This document shows positions 44,375-53,051 of a DNA stretch of 64,000 nucleotides, piece by piece. Both the position numbers and the translations under genes were made by a program. The DNA is taken from contig CANGJB010000008.1 in assembly GCA_947453945.1 (NCBI GenBank), forward strand, positions 1 through 64,000, given 5' to 3'. The DNA comes from Sphingomonadaceae bacterium (GTDB lineage Bacteria > Pseudomonadota > Alphaproteobacteria > Sphingomonadales > Sphingomonadaceae). Numbering within the stretch: position 1 is the first letter of the stretch; each line of letters begins with the position of its first letter. Under the pieces are notes generated by a model. It searched no databases, was not told the DNA's origin, and was given only the letters and a program-made list of their open reading frames with translations.

Positions 44375-45564
44375 GCCGGTTGCGCTTCGGCGGCATAACT
44401 CGCGGTTGCGGCCGAAAGCTTGTCCATGAACTCGTCAATGTGGCTGTCATCGATCACCAGCGGCGGCAGGACACGGAAGGTCATGTCACCAGCTGCCACG
44501 GTGAGCAGATGGTGGTTGTCGCGCATATGCGCAACGAACGGACGCGGTTCGATCTTCATCTTGACGCCGAGCATCAGTCCGCGGCCGCGAACGAGTTCGA
44601 ACATGTCAGGGTAGTTGCCGATAAACTGTTCCAGTCGCCCGCGCAGCCGCTCACCCTTTGCCTTGACCTCGGCGAGGAAGGCGGGTTCGGCAACGACATC
44701 CAGCACGGCTTCGGCTGCTGCCATGCCAAGCGGGTTGCCGCCATACGTGCTGCCATGTGTCCCAAGGCCCATGCCGCGCGCGGCGTGTTCGGTGGCAAGG
44801 CAGGCCCCCAACGGAAAGCCCCCGCCGATGCCCTTCGCGCTCGCCATGATATCCGGCACGACGCCGTACTGTTCGTAGGCATAGAGATCGCCTGTACGCG
44901 CAACGCCGCACTGCACTTCATCGAAGATCAGCATGAGGTCGTGCTCGTCCGCCAGTGCGCGCAGACCCTGCAGGAACTCGGGCGACGCATCGCGGATGCC
45001 GCCCTCGCCTTGGATAGGCTCGACAAGGATGCCGGCAGTGTGCGGTCCGATGGCTGCCCGCGCGCCTTCGAGATCATCGAAATCGACGTAGCGGAACCCT
45101 TCCAACAGCGGCATGAAGCCCTTGTGCATCTTCTCCTGGTTGGAGGCGCTGATCGTGGCCATCGTGCGGCCATGGAACGCGTTCTTGAAAGTGATCAGCT
45201 CGTGGCGCTCGGTGTTGCCGGCATGCTGGTGATAGGCACGCGCCGTCTTGATCGCGCATTCCACCGCCTCGGCCCCGGAATTGGTGAAGAATACCGTGTC
45301 GGCAAAGGTCAGGTCGACAAGCCGCTGCGCGAGATGCTCACCTTGCGGGCTGCCATAGAGGTTCGACACATGCATCAGCGTCGCCGCCTGCCGCTGGATT
45401 GCGCCGATCAGGTGCTCATGGCTGTGGCCAAGCAGGTTGACCGCGATGCCGCTCGCGAAATCGAGATACCGCGTGCCGTCCTCGCTGATAAGGTGGCAGT
45501 GTTCTCCGCGCACCGGACGCACGCCGCACCGGGGATATACGGGCATCAACGGGGTGATCGACAT
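44371..45564 (-). CDS. argD: Acetylornithine aminotransferase
   Basis: The PLP enzyme (397 aa) makes N-acetylornithine and can also serve in lysine synthesis. [15 protein letters not shown] contains the PLP-binding Asp, and the Schiff-base Lys is in [31 protein letters not shown] is the phosphate-binding stretch. First gene of argD-argF-hslO; a perfect TTGTCG-TAAA-CGACAA dyad lies 44 nt upstream. Confidence 0.96.
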   Translation of the reverse strand: MSITPLMPVYPRCGVRPVRGEHCHLISEDGTRYLDFASGIAVNLLGHSHEHLIGAIQRQAATLMHVSNLYGSPQGEHLAQRLVDLTFADTVFFTNSGAEAVECAIKTARAYHQHAGNTERHELITFKNAFHGRTMATISASNQEKMHKGFMPLLEGFRYVDFDDLEGARAAIGPHTAGILVEPIQGEGGIRDASPEFLQGLRALADEHDLMLIFDEVQCGVARTGDLYAYEQYGVVPDIMASAKGIGGGFPLGACLATEHAARGMGLGTHGSTYGGNPLGMAAAEAVLDVVAEPAFLAEVKAKGERLRGRLEQFIGNYPDMFELVRGRGLMLGVKMKIEPRPFVAHMRDNHHLLTVAAGDMTFRVLPPLVIDDSHIDEFMDKLSAATASYAAEAQPA

Positions 45565-45607
45565 GACACGGTTCCTTCCTGCTTCGGCCCGCGTTCCACC
45601 GGGCGTA

Positions 45608-45623
45608 TTGTCGTAAACGACAA
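45608..45623 (-). promoter_or_regulatory. Inverted repeat upstream of argD
   Basis: TTGTCG and CGACAA form a perfect dyad around TAAA. It lies in the 139-nt gap between the cold-shock gene and argD. It may be an operator for the arginine genes or the loop end of a hairpin closing the csp transcript; a GC-rich hairpin (about 45625-45645) lies beside it. Confidence 0.35.
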
Positions 45624-45703
45624 ATGGCGACCCCGGAGGGCCGCCACCTGCGATTTTTGGAGGTACAGGCCATCGGCACGCTGCCGAAGGCGTTGCACCA
45701 ATC

Positions 45704-46486
45704 TCAGTCTTGTCGCGGGACCAGATTGACGGCCGAGTGCTTGCCCCGACGGTCCACCTCGAGATCGAACTCGAGCTTGTCGCCCTCGTTCAGCTCACGC
45801 ATGCCCGAACGCTCGACCGCACTGATGTGCACGAACGCATCCGGCTGGCCATCATCACGAGTGATGAAGCCGAAGCCCTTCATGGCATTGAAGAACTTCA
45901 CGGTGCCGGTTGCCTTCTCGCCGGTCAGCTGACGCTGGGGAGCAGCGGGCTTTGCCGCCACTTCAATCACGTCACCAACCACCTGCAGGTCCGCCGCGGA
46001 GATCTTTCCGCCGCGATCAACGAGATTGAACTCAAGCTGCTGGCCCTCGGCAAGACCTTCAAGCCCCGCACGCTCGACCGCGCTGATGTGGACAAACACG
46101 TCCTCACCACCGTCTTCGCGTTGGATGAAGCCGAAGCCCTTTTGCGAGTTGAAGAACTTTACGACACCCTTGCCGGTGCCCACGACCTGGGCAGGCATTC
46201 CGCCGCCACCAGCGCCGCCGCCGCGCGGGCCGCCGAAGCCACCGCCGCCGCCGCCGCCGCCACGCGGGCCGCCGCCGAAGCCGCCGCCACGATCGCCGCC
46301 GCCGAAGCCACCACGGTCACCGCCGCCGAAACCACCGCGATTGCCACCGCCGCCGAAACCGCCACGGTCAAAACCGCCGCCGCCGAAACCGCCGCCGCCG
46401 CCGCCGTAGGGGTCGAAACCGCCTTCGTCACCGAAACCATCGCGCTTGTCGCGTCCGCGACCCCGCCGCCCTCTGTCAAAACCCAT
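45704..46486 (-). CDS. Two-domain cold-shock protein with Gly/Arg-rich N-terminal tail
   Basis: Start at ATG 46486 ([20 protein letters not shown]) gives 260 aa. Residues 1-95 are low-complexity Gly, Arg, Asp and Phe with [12 protein letters not shown] repeats, like eukaryotic RGG domains. Two cold-shock domains follow: [20 protein letters not shown] (RNP1) with [10 protein letters not shown] (RNP2) and, after a Pro/Ala linker, [20 protein letters not shown] with [10 protein letters not shown]. Twin CSD proteins are common in alphaproteobacteria; the long RGG-like tail is not. Expected to bind single-stranded RNA or DNA. Its upstream 250 nt, shared with the divergent TerC-like gene, leave room for a cold-responsive leader. 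Confidence 0.9.
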   Translation of the reverse strand: MGFDRGRRGRGRDKRDGFGDEGGFDPYGGGGGGFGGGGFDRGGFGGGGNRGGFGGGDRGGFGGGDRGGGFGGGPRGGGGGGGGFGGPRGGGAGGGGMPAQVVGTGKGVVKFFNSQKGFGFIQREDGGEDVFVHISAVERAGLEGLAEGQQLEFNLVDRGGKISAADLQVVGDVIEVAAKPAAPQRQLTGEKATGTVKFFNAMKGFGFITRDDGQPDAFVHISAVERSGMRELNEGDKLEFDLEVDRRGKHSAVNLVPRQD

Positions 46487-46740
46487 AAAAACCAATAAAC
46501 CTTCGTTCCGCCCCTGCTTTCCTGGGTGCCGAAAGCCGGACGCGGCTGCCGACGGCACAACAAGGGAAATATGCGAGACTCCGCTCGCCTGATCCTCTGC
46601 AGCCCACACTATAACCAACAAAAGGCTCCAGCGCGAACGGATTCGTTGTTTGGCGCGACCTGCCGGGCAATCGGTGTGGCTATTCTGCCATGTTCCCGGA
46701 ACTCTTGCCCTTCACGAAGGGTTTGGGCAAAGCTTCCGAC

Positions 46741-47181
46741 ATGCATTTGCTCTCCCTTGTGGCAGATCCTTTAGCACGGGCCGCGCTTGCTAAGCTGGTC
46801 CTGCTCGACATCGCACTGGGCATCGACAACCTGATTTTCATCGCGATTCTATCGACGCTCGATCTCGTTGACTCGATCGGTTCGATTCTGACCACCGGAA
46901 GTATGCACGACGAAATCGAGACCTTGATCGCTGCGATGGTCTTCGCCAGCGGCCTGATACTGCTGGCCGCTGATCCTCTGGGAAAGTTCATCAAGCGGAA
47001 CCCGACGCTGGTGATGCTGGCGCTTGCGTTCCTGATGATGATGGCCGTTGTGCAGATGACCGATGCCTTCAGGGTGCACATTCTCAAAAATTGTATCTAT
47101 GCGGCCGTGGGCTTCTCGGTAATCGTCGGGTTGCTCGACGTCCTTGGCCGCAATCGCCGTGCGCGCCGCAAGAGCGCATAG
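46741..47181 (+). CDS. Shortened TerC-family membrane protein
   Basis: From ATG 46741 the product (146 aa) starts MHLLSLVADPLARAALAKLV and ALGIDNLIFIAIL, the N-terminal TerC motif with its metal-binding-type Asp-Asn. It then jumps to LDLVDSIGSILTTGSM, which resembles the second-repeat motif of TerC (normally about 100 residues further on), and finishes with the normal C-terminus (KRNPTLVMLALAFLMMMAV, HILKNCIYAAVGFSVIVGLL). Full TerC proteins are about 240 aa. It therefore looks like an in-frame internal deletion of several helices. An upstream ATG at 46690 would add 17 residues. It may be a working small protein or a decaying gene. Confidence 0.72.
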   Translation: MHLLSLVADPLARAALAKLVLLDIALGIDNLIFIAILSTLDLVDSIGSILTTGSMHDEIETLIAAMVFASGLILLAADPLGKFIKRNPTLVMLALAFLMMMAVVQMTDAFRVHILKNCIYAAVGFSVIVGLLDVLGRNRRARRKSA

Positions 47182-47220
47182 GCGTTAACGGCTCCAGTAC
47201 TGGCAAAGAGAGACTGCCCC

Positions 47221-47655
47221 ATGTTCCGCAAGATCGACGAAAAGACGTATGCAAGCCCGCAGATCGACGTAGCCGACATCGCCGAGGCCAGCGCGCTGGG
47301 CATCGGGCTCATCATCAATAACCGGCCCGAAGACGAATCAGCCGACCAGACCCCGGGCGCAGAGATCGAGGCTGCCGCCATGGCCGCCGGCATCGCTTAT
47401 GTCGCCATTCCGGTAACCCATGCCGGTTTCTCGATGCCGCAAGTCGAAGCGATGGAGGCAGCGCTTGGCGCTGCTGGCGACAAGCCAGTGCTGGCCTATT
47501 GCCGCTCCGGCACCCGATCAACGCTGCTGTGGGCTCTTGCCCAGGCACGCATGGGCATGGCGCTCGACGCCATTGCCACGCAGGCTGCGGGCGCAGGCTA
47601 CGATGTCGGCCCGATTGCGCCGCAACTGGACTTCCTTGCCGCGCAGGCGCGCTGA
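47221..47655 (+). CDS. TIGR01244-family phosphatase/sulfurtransferase-like protein
   Basis: The 144-aa protein has the CX5R active-site loop YCRSGTRS, used by both protein tyrosine phosphatase-like and rhodanese-like enzymes; overall spacing (GLIINNRPEDE, then the loop near residue 95) fits the TIGR01244 family found alone or fused to beta-lactamase-type hydrolases. In related proteins it acts in sulfide metabolism. A clear ribosome binding site (AGAGAG) lies before the ATG. Confidence 0.85.
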   Translation: MFRKIDEKTYASPQIDVADIAEASALGIGLIINNRPEDESADQTPGAEIEAAAMAAGIAYVAIPVTHAGFSMPQVEAMEAALGAAGDKPVLAYCRSGTRSTLLWALAQARMGMALDAIATQAAGAGYDVGPIAPQLDFLAAQAR

Positions 47656-47669
47656 GGCAGGCTAGCGGC

Positions 47670-48110
47670 GTGTCTTCTCCTGAAACGCTCATCGCGCTTC
47701 CCGGCGCTGCGATTGCCCTGCAGGCAGCAGGTTCGCTTGCGGCTGTAATGTTCGTCTTCCTGCTCGTCCGCGCACTCGATCTCGGCAGCGACGTTCGCAT
47801 TGCAGACGAGGCGGAAGCGCGCGCGATGGCCGAGCAGGCGCGCTGCGGGTTCGACCCGGTCGACGTTGCGCTCGACCGCGCGCGGATCGGCGCACTGCTG
47901 CGCAACAGTGCGGGCGAAGTCATGTTGATCCGCCGCCATGGCGGACGCTTCGCCGCGCGCGTGCTGTCCTCCTATGCCGGAGCGAGGCTCGACCGAGGCT
48001 TCCTCACGCTTTCCACCGACGATCCGTATTTCGGCAGCATCACGCTCGATCTTGGCGAACAGGCGCAAGTCTGGGCTGCCAGTCTCCGCAGACTGGGAGC
48101 CATCGGATGA
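47670..48110 (+). CDS. Small membrane-anchored protein of unknown function
   Basis: The start is GTG 47670 (MSSPETLIALPGAAIALQAA); 146 aa. One hydrophobic helix lies at residues 10-33, followed by a soluble domain rich in Ala, Arg and Asp with an Arg-rich beta-like patch (GEVMLIRRHGGRFAARVL). I do not recognise it. Its end overlaps the sterol-desaturase-like gene by 4 nt (ATGA), so the two are probably functionally linked. Confidence 0.65.
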   Translation: MSSPETLIALPGAAIALQAAGSLAAVMFVFLLVRALDLGSDVRIADEAEARAMAEQARCGFDPVDVALDRARIGALLRNSAGEVMLIRRHGGRFAARVLSSYAGARLDRGFLTLSTDDPYFGSITLDLGEQAQVWAASLRRLGAIG

Positions 48111-49108
48111 CCGACCTGCTTGCGCCTTTCCTCGCGGCCATGAGCCACCCCCTCACGCAACCGGTCGACGTGATCGCCTATGCGGTGCCCGCCTTCATCG
48201 CGTTGATCCTGATCGAGATCGCTTGGGCCCGGCGCCATGCGCCTGATGCCTACGAGGCGCGAGACATGCTCACCTCGCTGCTGCTCGGGCTGGGCAGCAC
48301 GATTGCCGGCGCGCTTGTTGCCGGTGCAATCTACGGCGCCGCGCAGTGGCTCTATCTGCACCGTGTCGCCACCGTGCCCTATGCTTGGTGGTCGTGGATC
48401 GCCGTGCTGCTGCTCGATGATTTCAACTACTACTGGGCGCACCGCACTGGACACCGTGTGCGCTGGTTCTGGGCGGCGCATGTCAATCACCACACCAGCC
48501 AGCACTACAATCTCAGCACCGCACTCCGTCAGACCTGGACCGGCTTTATCGCGCTTTCGTTCATGTTTCGCATGTGGCCGGCCTTCGTGGGCGTGCCGCC
48601 TGAAATGCTGCTGACGGTGGGCGCGGCCAACACTGTCGGGCAGTTCTGGATCCACACGGAGGCAGTGCGCCGCATGCCGGCGTGGTTCGAATGGGTGTTC
48701 AACACGCCCTCGCATCACCGCGTCCACCACGCGACCAATCCGCTCTACCTCGATCGCAACTTTGCCGGTGTGTTCATGTTCTGGGACAGGTTGTTCGGCA
48801 CGTTCCAGCCCGAACTCGACGAGCAGCCAGCGCACTACGGCGTCATCCGCCAGCTTGGCACGTTCAGCGTGCTCCACAGCGTGTTCCACGAATGGAAGGC
48901 CATGCTGAAGGACTTTGCGACAGCGCCGCTGCGCTACAAGCTGGCCTATCTCGTCCGCGAACCGGGTTGGAGTCATGACGGCAGCCGCGACAGCAGCGAC
49001 GCGATCCGCGCACGCTGGCTGGCGCGCAATGGCGCTCTACCGCCCGATGAGCCCCAGCGCATGGCGGATGAAGGCATCGCGATCGGCCACCCACAGCATG
49101 TTGTCTGA
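48107..49108 (+). CDS. Sterol desaturase/fatty acid hydroxylase family protein
   Basis: The 333-aa membrane protein has the di-iron His boxes of the superfamily: HRTGH, HVNHH and HRVHH, with extra His between (HTSQH, HTEAV). Four or five hydrophobic segments precede and separate them. Enzymes of this family hydroxylate or desaturate sterols, carotenoids (CrtZ/CrtW relatives) or lipid A/ornithine lipids; the substrate is not assignable. The 3' end overlaps the convergent lipoprotein gene by 72 bp. Confidence 0.88.
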   Translation: MTDLLAPFLAAMSHPLTQPVDVIAYAVPAFIALILIEIAWARRHAPDAYEARDMLTSLLLGLGSTIAGALVAGAIYGAAQWLYLHRVATVPYAWWSWIAVLLLDDFNYYWAHRTGHRVRWFWAAHVNHHTSQHYNLSTALRQTWTGFIALSFMFRMWPAFVGVPPEMLLTVGAANTVGQFWIHTEAVRRMPAWFEWVFNTPSHHRVHHATNPLYLDRNFAGVFMFWDRLFGTFQPELDEQPAHYGVIRQLGTFSVLHSVFHEWKAMLKDFATAPLRYKLAYLVREPGWSHDGSRDSSDAIRARWLARNGALPPDEPQRMADEGIAIGHPQHVV

Positions 49109-50515
49109 CAAGCGCGGGTTCACGTAAGTCCAGCCAACACCGGAATAGACCTTGCCGAAGGTCCCCTGCGTGCCGAACGCCAGCGAAACCGCCCGCTGTT
49201 CCGCCCGCGTGGTAAGGCCTTCGCCGACCACCGTCGCTGTCCCCGGCTCGAACCCCCGGCCCCACGGGCGCTGCGCGAAAACGAAGGGTTCACGGCGGAA
49301 GCTCTGGACCGAAGTGTTGAAGAACACCGAGAGATAGACCTGATCCAGAGCGCCCAGCGGCGCCTGCGGCATTCGCCAAGCCGACGTGGCGATCACCGGC
49401 CATGGGTAATGCTGCGGGTTCCCGTAGAGAATTTCACTGCGCAGATCGACCAGCCCCTCGCGCGGCTCCTGCGGCATGGGGATCCGTTCGATCCTGAGGC
49501 CGTTCGCCCAAGTGAACCCGAACGAGGACGCATCGATCAGCGGCATCGCCGAGGGCGAACCCCGTCCCGGCGCATTCGAGACGGTCACGTTCTCATAGAT
49601 ACGCAGGTAGGCCTTGTCTTTGAGCTGGTGACCGCTTGCCACGTTGCTCCAGCCCTTCTGGCCGTGCCAGCGCACATTGCGGAAATGCGAAACCAGCGTG
49701 CCGTTGATATAGGTGCTGTGCTCCTGATCGGCATTGGTGCCGACATTGCCGATGATCTCGCTGTCCTCGATATAGAGCATCGTCTCTCCGCCCGGCGCGA
49801 AGATCGCGTTCTTGCCGCCGAAGATTTTCGAACGGCGGACAACGGCGGTAAACAAGCCCGGCGGCGCTCCGCCGTAGGTTTCCAGATGAAGCGCGCCCAT
49901 CGGCTGGATCGCGCCAGGGAAATCAAGCTCGATGTCGCGCATCTCGAAGTGGATGCGGCTGCGCCCGATATCCAGCGCACGCATCGGCAGCGCGGCCCAT
50001 TCGTTGCCCGTGCGGAAGGTCACCCGCTCACCCGGGCTCGAAGAGCGGAAGATGTACTGTGTACCTTGCAGGTTCCCGATGATGTTCGGCAAATTGGGTG
50101 CGAAGGGATAGACGCAAGAGCGCCCGGCCCGGTCTCGTGCTTCGTAGACAAACTCGAACCCGCCCTCAGCCCGGCCATAGAGCGAGGCGGTATCGTTCCC
50201 CTGAAACACCTCGCGCCCCGCGGCCTGTGAGGCATCGCACTTGACGAAGAACCGGTTGGCCGGGCGGCGCAGCCCCTGCATCGGCATGTAGAAGGGATAG
50301 GTTGCATCGTGCGCGGCGAATTCTGCCGGGCTGCGCGGTGCCGGAAGCTCAGGCGGGACCTGGGGCTGGAGCGGCGGCAACGCCGGTTCAACCCGGGCCC
50401 CGCTGCCTCGTGCCGCAGTCTGCGCGCTTGATTCGCCGCCAAGGCCGCTGCAGCCGATGACGCCCAGAGCCGCGAGGCAAGCCGCCAGCGGCAGAGTTAG
50501 CTTCAGCGCCGGCAT
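49037..50515 (-). CDS. Lipoprotein with probable beta-helix-type repeats, next to wecC
   Basis: ATG 50515 has AAAGGA 5 nt upstream and opens a lipoprotein signal (MPALKLTLPLAACLAALGVIGC), with the lipidated Cys at residue 22; 492 aa. A Pro-rich tether (residues 45-65) is followed by a long beta-rich region with NVRWHGQKGW, IYENVTVSNAPGR and similar rungs that suggest a right-handed beta-helix as in polysaccharide lyases and epimerases. No family is recognised. Being 50 nt past wecC in the same direction, it may bind or modify the ManNAcA-containing glycan. Confidence 0.65.
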   Translation of the reverse strand: MPALKLTLPLAACLAALGVIGCSGLGGESSAQTAARGSGARVEPALPPLQPQVPPELPAPRSPAEFAAHDATYPFYMPMQGLRRPANRFFVKCDASQAAGREVFQGNDTASLYGRAEGGFEFVYEARDRAGRSCVYPFAPNLPNIIGNLQGTQYIFRSSSPGERVTFRTGNEWAALPMRALDIGRSRIHFEMRDIELDFPGAIQPMGALHLETYGGAPPGLFTAVVRRSKIFGGKNAIFAPGGETMLYIEDSEIIGNVGTNADQEHSTYINGTLVSHFRNVRWHGQKGWSNVASGHQLKDKAYLRIYENVTVSNAPGRGSPSAMPLIDASSFGFTWANGLRIERIPMPQEPREGLVDLRSEILYGNPQHYPWPVIATSAWRMPQAPLGALDQVYLSVFFNTSVQSFRREPFVFAQRPWGRGFEPGTATVVGEGLTTRAEQRAVSLAFGTQGTFGKVYSGVGWTYVNPRLSDNMLWVADRDAFIRHALGLIGR

Positions 50516-50565
50516 CGCGATCCTTTCAACCATGAACAGCTCCGCCCCCCCGGGCATGCACCGGT

Positions 50566-51900
50566 TCAGCTAGCTAGCCGCAGACCAGTGCCGAAGCTCT
50601 CGGCGTCCGGCTGGTCGGGCCAGATCCCCCGCGTATCATAAACCACCTTGCCGCTGCGCTCGGCGAGCGGCACGACTTTGAACACGTCGTGGTCGACCAG
50701 CACGATCAGCACGTCGCAGGTTTCCAGCGCATCATCGAGATCGATCAGGCTGGCACCGGTGTCGTTGAATTCCACCGGCAGCGCACTGGCATAGGGTTCC
50801 ACGATCGAGACCCGGCTGCCATATTTGCGCGCAATCCGAGCCGCGACAAAGCGTGCCGGGCTCTCGCGGAAATCGTCGATATTGGCTTTGAAGGCGAGGC
50901 CGAGGCACGCGATCCGCGCATCGGGCCGGGCATCGACCAACGCAATCGCGCGCGCAATCACATGGTGCATCTTCTGGTCGTTGACCCCGCGCGCGGTGCG
51001 GATCAGCGGCGTGTCCTCGGGCGCGCTGGCCACGATGAACCACGGATCGACCGCGATGCAGTGTCCGCCCACGCCCGGGCCGGGCTGCAAGATATTGACG
51101 CGCGGATGCCGGTTGGCGAGGCGGATCACCTCCCATACATCGAGCCCCATGCGGTCCGCGACGATCGAAAGCTCGTTGGCAAAGGCGATGTTCACGTCAC
51201 GGTAGGCGTTCTCGACCAGCTTGGTCATTTCCGCCGAACGCGCATCGGTGGTCACACAAGTCCCGCGCACGAAGCGCTTGTAGAACGCCAGCGCCTTGCG
51301 CGCGCAGCGCGGCGTGATCCCCCCAATCGAGCGGTCGTTGTTGGTCAGCTCTTCGAGAATGCGGCCCGGCAGCACCCGTTCGGGGCAATAGGCGATCGAC
51401 ACGTCGGGGGTCTCGCGGGTCAGGCCCCCCTTGTCACTTTGGGGAAACTTCAGGTCAGGCCGCAGGCCAGCCATCAGATCGCGCATCGCGTCGGTCGTGC
51501 CGACAGGGCTGGTCGATTCGAGGATCACCACGTCGCCCGGCTTCAGCACGCCCGCCACTTCGCTTGCGGCTGCCTGCACGTAGGACACGTCGGGAGTATG
51601 GTGGCCGTCCTTGGCAAAGGGTGTCGGCACCGCGATCACGAAAACATCGGCGGGTTCAATCTGGGTCGAGGCGCGCAGCAGCCCGCGCTGAACTACGCCC
51701 TGCACCAAGCCATCAAGATCGACTTCCTCGATATGGATCTCGCCGCGGTTGATCGTATCGACGACGCTTTGTGTCACATCAAGACCGAGCACCGGGCAGC
51801 CGGAACGGGCGATGATCGCGGCGGTGGGAAGTCCGATATAGCCAAGGCCGACAACGCAGACCTTGGGTTTCACATCCAGATTTCCGGTTTTAGGGGGCAT
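50566..51900 (-). CDS. wecC: UDP-N-acetyl-D-mannosamine dehydrogenase
   Basis: The 444-aa NAD-dependent enzyme oxidises UDP-ManNAc to UDP-ManNAcA. Start at ATG 51900 (MPPKTGNLDVKPK). The Rossmann motif is VVGLGYIGLPTA, and the catalytic Cys lies in GPGVGGHCIAVDPWF. EMTKLVENAYRDVNIAFANE is the conserved spine helix. It overlaps wecB by 11 nt. Close relatives act on UDP-glucose or UDP-GalNAc, but the wecB neighbour supports ManNAc. Confidence 0.9.
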   Translation of the reverse strand: MPPKTGNLDVKPKVCVVGLGYIGLPTAAIIARSGCPVLGLDVTQSVVDTINRGEIHIEEVDLDGLVQGVVQRGLLRASTQIEPADVFVIAVPTPFAKDGHHTPDVSYVQAAASEVAGVLKPGDVVILESTSPVGTTDAMRDLMAGLRPDLKFPQSDKGGLTRETPDVSIAYCPERVLPGRILEELTNNDRSIGGITPRCARKALAFYKRFVRGTCVTTDARSAEMTKLVENAYRDVNIAFANELSIVADRMGLDVWEVIRLANRHPRVNILQPGPGVGGHCIAVDPWFIVASAPEDTPLIRTARGVNDQKMHHVIARAIALVDARPDARIACLGLAFKANIDDFRESPARFVAARIARKYGSRVSIVEPYASALPVEFNDTGASLIDLDDALETCDVLIVLVDHDVFKVVPLAERSGKVVYDTRGIWPDQPDAESFGTGLRLAS

Positions 51901-53011
51901 GTCCCAAGAGCTCCGCGATACGCCGCGCGGCGCGCCCATCCCCGAAAGGATTGTGCGCGCGCGCCATGGCTGAATAGGCAGCCTTATCGTCGAGCAGGGT
52001 AAAGATTTCGGAAACTATCCGGGTGGTTTGGGTGCCGACAAGCCGCGCGGTTCCCGCCTCTACGCCCTCGGGCCGCTCGGTCGTTTCGCGCATCACGAGC
52101 ACCGGCTTTCCGAGCGCTGGCGCTTCTTCCTGCACCCCGCCGCTATCGGTCAGCATGATCTCGGCAAGGCTCAGCAGCCGGGCGAAATGCGGATAATCCA
52201 ACGGCTCGATCAGTGCGACATTGGCAAGGCCGCCAAGTGCGCCTTCCATCACCCCGCGCACATTGGGATTGGGGTGGACCGGGAAGATCAGCGCGACATC
52301 CGGACGCTGGGCGATCTGGCGAATCGCCTCGGCAATTGCTTCCAGCCCGCCGCCGAAGTTCTCGCGCCTGTGGCTGGTCACGCCGATGATGCGTTTTCCG
52401 GCAAAGCGTGCTTCCAGATCCGACAGACCGCTTGCGAGTTCCGGCTCGGCGGCGATTCGCTCGCTCACCCACCGCAGCGCATCGATCACGGTGTTGCCGG
52501 TCACATGGACTGCATCGGCGGCCACGTTTTCGGCGCGCAGCGCGGCGGCAGACGTTTCGGTTGGTGCGAAGTGGAGCGCCGCGATGGTGCCGATGATCTT
52601 GCGGTTCACCTCCTCGGGCCAAGGGTGATAGATATTGTGGCTGCGCAGACCCGCCTCGACGTGCGCGACCGGGATCTTGCGGTAGTAGGCCGCAAGTGCG
52701 CCTGCCATGGCGGTGGCCGTATCGCCCTGAACCACGACCCAGTCAGGCTTTTCTGCGTCCATCACACCGCCCAGCCCGGTAAGCAGCGCAGCGGTCAGTC
52801 CGTCCAGCGTCTGATCCGGCCGCATCAGATCGAGATCGTGGTCGGGCACGATCCCCGCAATCGCCAGGACCTGATCAAGCATGCCGCGATGCTGCGCCGA
52901 AACGCAGGTGACAACGCGAAACGCCGGATCGGCTGAGAGCGCATGGACCACGGGGAACATCTTTATCGCTTCCGGCCGGGTACCGAAAATCACGAGAATT
53001 GTCTTTGCCAT
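51890..53011 (-). CDS. wecB: UDP-N-acetylglucosamine 2-epimerase (non-hydrolysing)
   Basis: The 373-aa enzyme interconverts UDP-GlcNAc and UDP-ManNAc. Start at ATG 53011 (MAKTILVIFGTRPEAIKMFP). Active-site motifs: VVVQGDTATAM, HVEAGLRS, PEEVNRKIIG and SHRRENFG. With wecC it supplies UDP-ManNAcA for enterobacterial-common-antigen-like or capsule-type glycans; no glycosyltransferase is adjacent. Confidence 0.95.
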   Translation of the reverse strand: MAKTILVIFGTRPEAIKMFPVVHALSADPAFRVVTCVSAQHRGMLDQVLAIAGIVPDHDLDLMRPDQTLDGLTAALLTGLGGVMDAEKPDWVVVQGDTATAMAGALAAYYRKIPVAHVEAGLRSHNIYHPWPEEVNRKIIGTIAALHFAPTETSAAALRAENVAADAVHVTGNTVIDALRWVSERIAAEPELASGLSDLEARFAGKRIIGVTSHRRENFGGGLEAIAEAIRQIAQRPDVALIFPVHPNPNVRGVMEGALGGLANVALIEPLDYPHFARLLSLAEIMLTDSGGVQEEAPALGKPVLVMRETTERPEGVEAGTARLVGTQTTRIVSEIFTLLDDKAAYSAMARAHNPFGDGRAARRIAELLGHAP

Positions 53012-53051
53012 GACCCTAGCTCCTAGCGCTCCGGGGTTAAGGCTCGCATAA

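Noticed and set aside
46690..46740. Upstream ATG for the TerC-like protein
   Set aside because: The MHLLSLVADP start at 46741 matches normal TerC N-termini; the extra 17 residues do not.
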